Notes under the pieces: generated by a model
What the model saw: only the letters and a program-made list of their open reading frames with translations
Databases searched by the model: none
What the model was told of the DNA's origin: nothing
NCBI RefSeq assembly: GCF_014640115.1
Contig: NZ_BMGI01000003.1
Coordinates: forward strand, 186,001-250,000
Reading direction: 5' to 3'
DNA from: Sinisalibacter lacisalsi
GTDB taxonomy: Bacteria; Pseudomonadota; Alphaproteobacteria; Rhodobacterales; Rhodobacteraceae
Length of the DNA stretch: 64,000 bases
Made by a program: the position numbers and the translations under genes
Shown here: positions 16,291 through 23,384 of the stretch, piece by piece
How the letters are laid out: every line of letters starts with the position of its first letter
Position numbering within the stretch: position 1 is the first letter of the stretch

Positions 16291-16312
16291 CGTGCTTTCG
16301 GAGACTGTCCTG

Positions 16313-16621
16313 ATGATCGCCGCAACCCGCCTCCTCCCGATTCTCCTGTTCGTCGGCCTGCTCGCGGGCTGTGATTCGCCCAGCCCGCAATTCATGCGCG
16401 GCGAGAAGTTCGAGGCGGAGGTGGACGGCAGCAGGTTCACCATCTGGCGGCAGGGCGACGCGGTGGAAATCTACCGCACCTCGCCCGAAGTTCTGCCCCG
16501 GATGAGCGCGGTTTTCGCCAAGGCCGAGGTTGCCGTGCGTCAGACCACGGGCTGCGCCATCGCCTCCGGCTCTTTCAAGGGCGATGCGGCGCTGATGACC
16601 GCCGGGCTCGATTGCGGCTAG
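16313..16621 (+). CDS. Putative lipoprotein, 102 residues, unknown function
   Basis: Short exported lipoprotein. The N-terminus MIAATRLLPILLFVGLLAGC is a clear lipoprotein signal with lipobox LAGC and the lipidated Cys at residue 20. The mature part has two more Cys residues and no recognised domain. GGAG lies 9 bases before the ATG at 16313, which puts the signal at the N-terminus; the frame is open for 23 codons upstream. The stop overlaps the cobN stop on the other strand (shared bases CTAG at 16618-16621). A CtrA-type box lies just upstream. Confidence 0.75.
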   Translation: MIAATRLLPILLFVGLLAGCDSPSPQFMRGEKFEAEVDGSRFTIWRQGDAVEIYRTSPEVLPRMSAVFAKAEVAVRQTTGCAIASGSFKGDAALMTAGLDCG

Positions 16622-19600
16622 GCCAGGGACTCTAACAACGCCCGCGCCGAGTTGGACCGAGGCACCCAGAGCCCGCGTTCGATCGCCTCCACGAGGCGCT
16701 GGGCGATTTCGCGCAAGGCCGGGGCATTGTGCTCGGCGATGAAGTCGCGGGTGGTCTCGTCTTCGAGGAAGGCCGCGTGGACGAGGTCGAAGTGGTGGTG
16801 CTTCACCGCGCCGGTGGTGGCGGCGAAGGCGAACAGGTAATCCACCGTCGCGGCGATCTCGAAGGCGCCCTTGTAGCCGTGGCGTTTCACCCCCTCGATC
16901 CATTTCGGGTTCACCACGCGCGATCGCACCACCCGGCCGATCTCCTCGTCGAGGGTGCGAATCACCGGGCGTTCGGGGCGGGAATGGTCGTTGTGGTAGA
17001 TCGGGCGATCGCGTCCCTGCAGCGTGGCCACCGCCGCCGCCGCGCCGCCTTCGAACTGGTAATAGTCATCGGAGTCGAGCAGGTCGTGCTCGCGGTTGTC
17101 CTGGTTCTGCACGATGGCCTCGGCCTCGCCCAGCCTTGCCTCGAAGCCCGCGCGATCGCGCACGCCTTCCACGCCCGCGCCATAGGCGTAGCCGCCCCAT
17201 TCGAGGTAGGCCTCGGCAAGATCGGCCGTGTCGCCCCAGATCCGCTCGTCGATCAACGCCTGCAGCCCTGCGCCGTAGGCCCCGGGCTTGGAGCCGTAGA
17301 CGCGCGTCTGGCGGCCTTCGGCGCGGGCACGTGCGGCGGCTGGGTTCGCTTCCTCCGGCTCGTCCAGCGCCATCACCGCGCGAGCGGCCGAATCGACCAG
17401 CGCGATCAGGCCCGGGAAGGCATCGCGGAAAAAGCCCGACACCCGCAGGGTGACATCGACGCGCGGCCGCCCCAGCGCGGTTTCGGGGATGATCTCGAAG
17501 CCTGTCACGCGGCGGTTGGCGCTGTCCCACGTCGGTTTCACGCCCATCAGCGCGAGCGCCTGGGCGATATCGTCGCCGCCGGTGCGCATGTTGGCGGTGC
17601 CCCATGCGGTGAGCAGCATGGCGCGCGGCCAATCGCCCTCGGTTTGCAGGTGCTTCTCGATCAGGAGATTGGCCGATTTCCACCCCAAGGTCCAAGCCGT
17701 GGGCGTGGGCACGGCGCGGGTATCGACCGAGTAGAAGTTGCGCCCCGTCGGCAGAACGTCGAGCCGCCCGCGGGTGGGCGCACCGGAGGGGCCGGGGACG
17801 AGAAACCGTCCGTCGAGCGCGGTCAGCAGCCCCGCCCCCTCGGCAGGGCCGGAAGCGACCACGGCGGGCCGCACACGGGACGAGACCTCGTCCATCACGG
17901 CTGCCGAGGCGGCCCCCGGTGCGGGCAACTCGCCGTCGATCAGCCGGGCCGCGAACAGCTCCAGCCGTTCAACCGTGTCGCCCTGCGAGCGCCATGCACC
18001 GGGGGCGGTCAGCGCCTCGGGCCGGGGGCCTTCCCATGGCGCGGCCATGTCGCAATCCAGCGGGTCGAAGGCCAGCGCGAAATCCGCCGCGAGCGCGCGG
18101 ATCAGCGAGGCGTTGCCGCCCTTGCCGTCACCGCGCGGCACCCGCACCAGCGCCTGCACCAGATCGCGCGCCAGCCGGTCCTCGGGGGATTGGCCGAACA
18201 CGTGCAGCCCGTCGCGGATCTGGGCCTCCTTGAGATCGCAGAGATAGGCGTCGAGCTTGGCGAGATCGCCGTCTTCGTCCTCGCCCTTCATGCCCGCGTC
18301 GGCGTCGAGTCCGGTCGTGGATGTCAGCGTCAGTATCTCGCGGCGCAGGTGCTCGATGCGGCGCGGATCGACCCCGGCGGCCTCGTAATACTCGTCCACC
18401 AGCGCCTCGAGATCGCGCAAAGGCCCGTAGGTTTCCGCCCTCGTCAGCGGCGGCGTGAGGTGGTCGACGATCACCGCCTGCGCCCGGCGCTTGGCCTGCG
18501 TGCCCTCACCGGGATCGTTGACGATGAAGGGGTAGACATGCGGCACCGGCCCGAGCACCGCCTCGGGGGCGCAGGATTCCGACAGCGCCAGCGCCTTGCC
18601 GGGCAGCCATTCGAGGTTGCCGTGCTTGCCCATATGCACGATCGCCTGCGCGCCGAAGACGTGGCGCAGCCAGATGTAGAAGGCGATGTAATTGTGCGGC
18701 GGGGGCAGGTCGGGGGAATGGTAGGTGTCGGTCGGGTCGATGTTGTAGCCGCGCGCGGGCTGAAGGCCGACGACGACGTTGCCGAAGGTCAGCACCGAGA
18801 GCTTGAATCGGCCGCAATCCACTTCGCCGGGCTCGTGGAACGGATCGGCTTCCGGCGGCCCCCAGCGATCCGTCACCGCCTTTCGGAAGGCGTCGGGAAG
18901 CTGGCCCCAGGATATCTGGTAATCGGCCATGGAAAGTTCGACGCCGCCGGTGCGCTGCACCCGGTCGGTGAGCCAGTTGGTGGGCCCGGCCATGATCGCC
19001 TGCATCAGCGCGTCGCTGTCGGCGGGTGCGCCGGTCACGCGGTAGCCGGCTCCTTCGAGCAGGCCGAGGGTGTGGATCGTGGCGGCGGGCGTGTCGAGGC
19101 CGACGCCGTTGGCGAGCCTGCCGTCCTTGTTGGGGTAGTTGGCCAGCACCAGGGCGACCTTGCGCTCCCCCGGCGCTGCGTGGCGCAGCCGCGCCCAGTT
19201 GGCGGCAAGGTCGGCCACGAAATCCACCCGGTCGGCGCGCGCCCGGTAGGTGGCGATCGGGCACTGGGTGGCCTCATCGAACCAGGCTTCGCCCTTGAAG
19301 CTGATCGCGCGGGTGAGCACGCGGCCGTCCACCTCCGGCAACGCCACGTTCATCGCGATGTCGCGGGCCGAAAGCCCGGTGAGCCCTTCCGCCCAGGCGG
19401 TTTCCGATCCGCCGGACAGCACCACCTGAAACACCGGGGCTTCGTTGGCCTCGGGCATGGTGAGCGGGTTTTCCGGGCCTGCGTCGCCTTCGTGCGGCGA
19501 CCCCACGGCAAAGGAGGTGGCGTTGAGGATGACGCTCGGCGCGGCGTCGGCAAAGAGCGCCTGCAGCGTGGCAGTGGAGAGCGGATCTTTCAGGGAGGCG

Positions 19601-20310
19601 ACGAAGACGGGGAGCGGGTTCAGCCCCCGGGCAAGGAGCGCATCGGTCAGCCGGGTGATCGGATCGAGCCCGCCGCCCTGCACCAACGCGCGGTAGAACA
19701 CGATCGGCACCACCGGCGCGCCCTCGGTCCAGTGGGCGCGGGCGGCGGCAAGGCCGGCCACCCCGGCGCCGGGCCAGAACACACCGGCGCGCAGCAGCGG
19801 CCGGGCGGGAGCGGGCCGGTCGCCATCCTCGATCATGGCCTTTGCATGGGCGAGAAAAGTTACCGCGTTGTGCGGGCCGCCCTCGACGAGACAGGACCAG
19901 AGCGCGTCGTAATCCTCGTCGGCCACGGTGGAGAGGCGGCGCAGCTCCGGGTCTGGCTTGTCGTCGCCGGGCAAGAGCGCAAGGGGCACGCCGGCGGTGT
20001 GAAGGTGGGCCGCGTATTGCTCGACGCCGTAGCGCCAGTAGCCCATGCCGCCGAGCACCCGCGCCACCACGAGCCGGGATTTCACCGCGCAGGCATCGAC
20101 ATGCAGGTCGACCGACATCGGGTGCGCCAGATGGGTGATGTTGGCAAGCCGCAGCGTCGGTGGATCGGCCATCTCGGCGCGGGCCTCGGCGAGCGCGGCA
20201 AGCTCGGTATCGGCGGCGGAGAGAAACACCACGTCGGCCGGGGTCTGGCCGAGATCGACGGGTTCACGGCCGTCGTCGATCTGTCCGGGGGTGGCGGCGA
20301 GCAGGTGCAT
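16618..20310 (-). CDS. cobN: Aerobic cobaltochelatase subunit CobN
   Basis: Large subunit of the ATP-dependent CobNST chelatase, which inserts cobalt into hydrogenobyrinic acid a,c-diamide in the aerobic B12 pathway. The 1230-residue product is normal length and belongs to the CobN/ChlH/BchH family. Recognisable stretches include VHMGKHGNLEWLPGKALALS in the middle and WIEGVKRHGYKGAFEIAATV near the C-terminus. The ATG at 20310 has GGAGG 9 bases upstream and gives the typical MHLL start. CobS and CobT are not in the window. The product is CobN rather than BchH, since no bacteriochlorophyll genes surround it and the cobalamin genes do. Confidence 0.95.
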   Translation of the reverse strand: MHLLAATPGQIDDGREPVDLGQTPADVVFLSAADTELAALAEARAEMADPPTLRLANITHLAHPMSVDLHVDACAVKSRLVVARVLGGMGYWRYGVEQYAAHLHTAGVPLALLPGDDKPDPELRRLSTVADEDYDALWSCLVEGGPHNAVTFLAHAKAMIEDGDRPAPARPLLRAGVFWPGAGVAGLAAARAHWTEGAPVVPIVFYRALVQGGGLDPITRLTDALLARGLNPLPVFVASLKDPLSTATLQALFADAAPSVILNATSFAVGSPHEGDAGPENPLTMPEANEAPVFQVVLSGGSETAWAEGLTGLSARDIAMNVALPEVDGRVLTRAISFKGEAWFDEATQCPIATYRARADRVDFVADLAANWARLRHAAPGERKVALVLANYPNKDGRLANGVGLDTPAATIHTLGLLEGAGYRVTGAPADSDALMQAIMAGPTNWLTDRVQRTGGVELSMADYQISWGQLPDAFRKAVTDRWGPPEADPFHEPGEVDCGRFKLSVLTFGNVVVGLQPARGYNIDPTDTYHSPDLPPPHNYIAFYIWLRHVFGAQAIVHMGKHGNLEWLPGKALALSESCAPEAVLGPVPHVYPFIVNDPGEGTQAKRRAQAVIVDHLTPPLTRAETYGPLRDLEALVDEYYEAAGVDPRRIEHLRREILTLTSTTGLDADAGMKGEDEDGDLAKLDAYLCDLKEAQIRDGLHVFGQSPEDRLARDLVQALVRVPRGDGKGGNASLIRALAADFALAFDPLDCDMAAPWEGPRPEALTAPGAWRSQGDTVERLELFAARLIDGELPAPGAASAAVMDEVSSRVRPAVVASGPAEGAGLLTALDGRFLVPGPSGAPTRGRLDVLPTGRNFYSVDTRAVPTPTAWTLGWKSANLLIEKHLQTEGDWPRAMLLTAWGTANMRTGGDDIAQALALMGVKPTWDSANRRVTGFEIIPETALGRPRVDVTLRVSGFFRDAFPGLIALVDSAARAVMALDEPEEANPAAARARAEGRQTRVYGSKPGAYGAGLQALIDERIWGDTADLAEAYLEWGGYAYGAGVEGVRDRAGFEARLGEAEAIVQNQDNREHDLLDSDDYYQFEGGAAAAVATLQGRDRPIYHNDHSRPERPVIRTLDEEIGRVVRSRVVNPKWIEGVKRHGYKGAFEIAATVDYLFAFAATTGAVKHHHFDLVHAAFLEDETTRDFIAEHNAPALREIAQRLVEAIERGLWVPRSNSARALLESLA

Positions 20311-20474
20311 CAGGCTGTGCCTCCGGCGAAATGGTCTCGGCGGATGAAAGCGATTTCGCACCGGAAATACCGGATGGCTTGCGCGGCTCCCCGGGTTCGG
20401 GCATGAGCCTTGGCAACACAGCGCATCGAGGAAAGACGCGAGCGATGGATTACAAGGCAGCAGGAGCGCCGAAA

Positions 20475-20609
20475 ATGGCCAAGAAAGCCCCCCGCCACGT
20501 CGAGCACAATGCGCGCGGCACCGGCAAGAACCCCTATGGCAAGACCGAGACCAAGGCCGAGCTTCTCGCCCGGATGAAAGCCGCAGCCGAAACGCGCAAG
20601 GGCAAGTAG
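20475..20609 (+). CDS. Small basic protein, 44 residues, unknown function
   Basis: Lysine-rich short protein beginning MAKKAPRHVEHNARG and ending ETRKGK. AGGAG lies 8 bases before this ATG. A second in-frame ATG ten codons upstream also has a purine-rich site, so a 54-residue form is possible. It is divergent from cobN. The composition suggests nucleic-acid or ribosome contact, but there is no recognised domain. It resembles small conserved proteins I have seen in Rhodobacteraceae, from memory only. Confidence 0.6.
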   Translation: MAKKAPRHVEHNARGTGKNPYGKTETKAELLARMKAAAETRKGK

Positions 20610-20686
20610 CCGGCTTAGGTGCGCGCCGCGCATGGTCCGTCCAGCGCCTTGACGCGCGCGGAATGCGATATGCCTTGCAGCCCGCA

Positions 20687-21142
20687 TCAGCCCAACCGCT
20701 TTTCCATGAACAGCGAAGATGCCGCGTTCGGATAATCGCCGAACGGCCCGCGTTCGGTGAACCCGGCGCGGGCATAGAGCCGGTGGGCCGCGTCAAGCAG
20801 GTTGCCGGTTTCCAGCATGAGCGCGGGCAGGTTGCGGGCTCGAGCTTCGGCCTCGATCCGCGCGAGAAGTGCCGCGCCAACGCCAAGCCCGCGCGCCGCC
20901 TCGGACACGAACATGGATTTGACCTCGCCATAGGCGCCCTTGTCGGCGAGCGCGGCGGTGCCGAGGGTTTCGCCGCCCCGCCGGGCGACGAAGAAGGCGA
21001 TGTGCGGTGCGGTGAGCGCCTCGATATCGAGGAAGAAATTGTCCTCGGGTGGAAACAGGCTCTCCATCAGCGCGTGGCTGGCCCGGAGCAGCGCCGAGGC
21101 TGCCGGGTCGCGCGGATCGCCTGGTTCCACCGTGAGTGTCAT
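20687..21142 (-). CDS. GNAT family N-acetyltransferase
   Basis: A 151-residue GNAT-fold protein that would move an acetyl group from acetyl-CoA to an amine. The acetyl-CoA-binding motif is seen as VSEAARGLGVGAALLARIE (about residues 79-97), followed by LETGNLLDAAHRLYARAGF. Its ATG overlaps the cobW stop as ATGA, so it is translationally coupled to cobW. The substrate is unknown; the coupling may be incidental or reflect a metal- or corrinoid-related role. Confidence 0.88.
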   Translation of the reverse strand: MTLTVEPGDPRDPAASALLRASHALMESLFPPEDNFFLDIEALTAPHIAFFVARRGGETLGTAALADKGAYGEVKSMFVSEAARGLGVGAALLARIEAEARARNLPALMLETGNLLDAAHRLYARAGFTERGPFGDYPNAASSLFMEKRLG

Positions 21143-22203
21143 GCCGATAGCGCCTGCGCGATCGCCGCCCGGTCAAGCCCGGCCTGGCCGATCACCACGA
21201 GCCGGGTGGTGCGCGGGGCCTCACCGAACGGTTGATCGTAATAGGTATCGACCCGCGGCCCGACCGCCTGCAGCGTAAGCCGCATCGGCTTGCCGGAAAC
21301 CGCGACGAAGCCCTTGAGCCGGAGGATGTCGTGCGCCCGGATCACTTCGGCCACCTGCGATGAGAACGCCGCCGGATCGGCTACCTCGGTGCGCTCCACC
21401 ACGAAGGTTTCGAATTCATCGTGGCCGTGGTCATGGTGGTGATCGTGATCGTCCTGGTCGTCATCGTCATGGTGGTGATGATGATGGTGGCCCTCGTCGC
21501 GGCCTTCCATATTGGCCTCCGCCTCGGCACCGATCCCGAGCAGAACCTCGCCCGGCAACTGCCCCATGCTGGTGCGCACCACGTGCACGCCGGGCCGCGC
21601 TTCGGCGGAGAGCTTCGCCACCAGCGCCTCGGCCTCGTCTTCGCCCAACAGATCGGTCTTGTTCACCACGATCATGTCGGCGGCTGCGATCTGGTCTTCG
21701 AACAGCTCCGAGAGCGGGGTTTCGTGGTCGAGGTTTTCATCGGCCTTGCGCTGCGCCTCGACGGCGTCGAGGTTGGCGGCGAAGCGCCCCTCGGCCACGG
21801 CCTTGCCGTCGACCACGGTGACCACCCCGTCGACGGTGACGCGGGTGGAGATCTGCGGCCACTGGAAGGCGCGCACCAGCGGTTGCGGCAGCGCGAGGCC
21901 GGAGGTTTCGATCACGATGTGATCGGGCGCATCGGGGCGGTCGAGCAGGCGCTCCATGGTGGGGATGAAGTCCTCGGCCACGGTGCAGCAGATGCAGCCG
22001 TTGGAAAGCTCGAACACGTCGTCGTCCGAACAGGCATCGTCGCCGCAGCCCTTGAGAATGTCGCCATCGACGCCGAGGTCACCGAACTCGTTGATGATGA
22101 GGGCGATGCGGCGGCCATTGGCGTTGTCGAGAAGGTGGCGGATCAGGGTCGTCTTGCCGGCGCCGAGAAAGCCGGTGACCACGGTGGCGGGGATTTTCTT
22201 CAT
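21139..22203 (-). CDS. cobW: CobW family GTPase, putative cobalt chaperone
   Basis: A 354-residue G3E-family GTPase (COG0523) thought to deliver metal ions to client enzymes. Walker A is GFLGAGKTT at residues 11-19. The metal-binding CxCC motif is GCICC with cysteines at about 70, 72 and 73. The switch and base-recognition motif VVNKTDLLG follows. Residues 235-262 form a His/Asp-rich linker, consistent with metal storage or sensing. The C-terminal CobW domain ends near residue 350. It lies between a riboswitch-controlled cbiM and cobN, which supports a cobalt role rather than zinc. Confidence 0.93.
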   Translation of the reverse strand: MKKIPATVVTGFLGAGKTTLIRHLLDNANGRRIALIINEFGDLGVDGDILKGCGDDACSDDDVFELSNGCICCTVAEDFIPTMERLLDRPDAPDHIVIETSGLALPQPLVRAFQWPQISTRVTVDGVVTVVDGKAVAEGRFAANLDAVEAQRKADENLDHETPLSELFEDQIAAADMIVVNKTDLLGEDEAEALVAKLSAEARPGVHVVRTSMGQLPGEVLLGIGAEAEANMEGRDEGHHHHHHHDDDDQDDHDHHHDHGHDEFETFVVERTEVADPAAFSSQVAEVIRAHDILRLKGFVAVSGKPMRLTLQAVGPRVDTYYDQPFGEAPRTTRLVVIGQAGLDRAAIAQALSA

Positions 22204-22279
22204 GTCATGCTCCGGGGGGCAAAAACGGCAACGGCCGGGGCTCGCTGGAGCCCCGGCGCATAACCTCGTGAAACGGCGT

Positions 22280-22945
22280 TCAGGCGTAGAGGCGCGAGGT
22301 GACGAAGCCGGATTTCTCCAGCCCGCGCACCGACTTGGCCCCGGCGAGAACGGCGAGGTCGATCAGCGGCTCGATCAGTACCACCAGCATGTAGGCCGCG
22401 CCGAAGGTGACAACGCTTTCCCACGCCGCGAAGCCTTGGCCGTAGAAGGCCCAGAACGCCACCCAGGCGACGATCCCGCCCTGGAAGGTGGCCGAGAGCC
22501 TGGCGACCTGGGCATAGGTCAGATCCACATAGGCGGTGCCCGGCGCGATGATGCGGCGCGCAAGGGCGGCCATCGCGAAGAGCGGCACCAGCAGCGTGGT
22601 GACGTTGGCGGCGTAATTCGGCAGATCCCAGGGCGCGAAGAACAGCCCCTGAAGCAGCAAGCCGAGCACAAGGCCGATCGCGGCGGGGGCGGCGCCCAGC
22701 GTCAGGAACAGGGTCGAGCCGAGAATCAGGTGCACCTCGGAAACGCCAACGGGCGGGTGCGGCAGAAGCTGGAAGAAGGCCAGAACGGCGCCGGTGGCGA
22801 TGAGCCCGCGCGCGGCGAGCGAGGCAGGGCCGGAATTCCTGACCGTTTCAAGCGCGAGCTTGGCCGAGTAGAGGCCGGCGGCCGCGCTGGTTCCGAAGGC
22901 GAGCACCATTTTTGCGGGCGCAATGAGGCCGGGTTCGATATGCAT
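22280..22945 (-). CDS. cbiM: CbiM-family cobalt uptake permease
   Basis: A 221-residue membrane protein with six or seven predicted helices and the family start MHIEPGLI, in which the N-terminal His coordinates the metal in CbiM/NikM proteins. It is the substrate-binding component of energy-coupling factor transporters. No cbiN, cbiQ or cbiO follow; the next gene is cobW, 76 bases away. It may work alone or with components encoded elsewhere. A cobalamin riboswitch lies directly upstream. AAAGGAG lies 8 bases before the ATG. Confidence 0.82.
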   Translation of the reverse strand: MHIEPGLIAPAKMVLAFGTSAAAGLYSAKLALETVRNSGPASLAARGLIATGAVLAFFQLLPHPPVGVSEVHLILGSTLFLTLGAAPAAIGLVLGLLLQGLFFAPWDLPNYAANVTTLLVPLFAMAALARRIIAPGTAYVDLTYAQVARLSATFQGGIVAWVAFWAFYGQGFAAWESVVTFGAAYMLVVLIEPLIDLAVLAGAKSVRGLEKSGFVTSRLYA

Positions 22946-22984
22946 GTTCGTTTACTCCTTTGCCCGTCTCCCCGACGGGTGGGT

Positions 22985-23180
22985 TGCTGTGCACATGGCA
23001 GGTCTCCTGGCTCGCGGGTCGTGGCTTCCGCCGCCTTCCCGGGGTTGGCCCCAGTGGCTTTTGGCGGGCGCTCACCGCATACAGTCGCGGGGGCGGCTGC
23101 GGCTGCGGGCCCCTGCTTGGGTCGCCCGTTCCGCATTCCCTATTCTCCCAAGGCGCTTTGCGCCCTGCGGGAACCATGCT
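22985..23180 (-). promoter_or_regulatory. Cobalamin (adenosylcobalamin) riboswitch
   Basis: On the minus strand the B12 box AGCCAGGAGACCTGCC is intact (23012-22997). Upstream of it come GCCACTGG, CCCCCGCGACTGTA and a GGGAATGCGG segment, in the order and spacing of the class I cobalamin riboswitch. Downstream, CCCGTC/GACGGG forms a hairpin just before the AAAGGAG of cbiM, so control of translation start is likely. The 439-base spacer 22946-23384 holds this element and the smc promoter and no other gene. Confidence 0.93.
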
Positions 23181-23277
23181 CATCCCTTGTGGCGCGCGCC
23201 GGGCCTTTGCGTCAAGCGTGATTGCGACGGCAGCGTGACAAACGCGACAATCCCGCGGCGCGCGCTCAGCAAGATAT

Positions 23278-23286
23278 TGTGGATAA
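23278..23286 (-). promoter_or_regulatory. Perfect DnaA box in the smc upstream region
   Basis: TGTGGATAA is the exact complement of the high-affinity DnaA box TTATCCACA. It lies 99 bases before the smc start codon. A TTGACT at 23322-23327 downstream could be part of the smc promoter, with only a poor -10 match. Confidence 0.4.
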
Positions 23287-23384
23287 CTCTCGATCATAGC
23301 CCACATGATGGGGCGCGCACGTTGACTCTGCGGCGTGGCGCCGAAACACTGGCGGGTCAAAGGAATCATGTAGGGACGGGCGGC

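Noticed and set aside
16729-20406. A 1225-codon open frame on the plus strand opposite cobN
   Set aside because: Long antisense frames are expected in high-GC DNA with strong third-position bias. cobN on the minus strand has full family similarity, a good ribosome-binding site and the normal length.
20311-20474. A possible riboswitch upstream of cobN
   Set aside because: The spacer lacks the B12 box and the other conserved cobalamin riboswitch segments.
21415-21500. GTG/ATG triplet repeats in the DNA that look like a microsatellite
   Set aside because: They encode the His/Asp tract of CobW in frame. A similar run at 50390-50450 encodes the His-rich tail of CbiX.
23220-23384. A replication origin near smc
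   Set aside because: Only one DnaA box is present. There is no box cluster, AT-rich unwinding element or origin-linked gene such as dnaA, dnaN or parAB.
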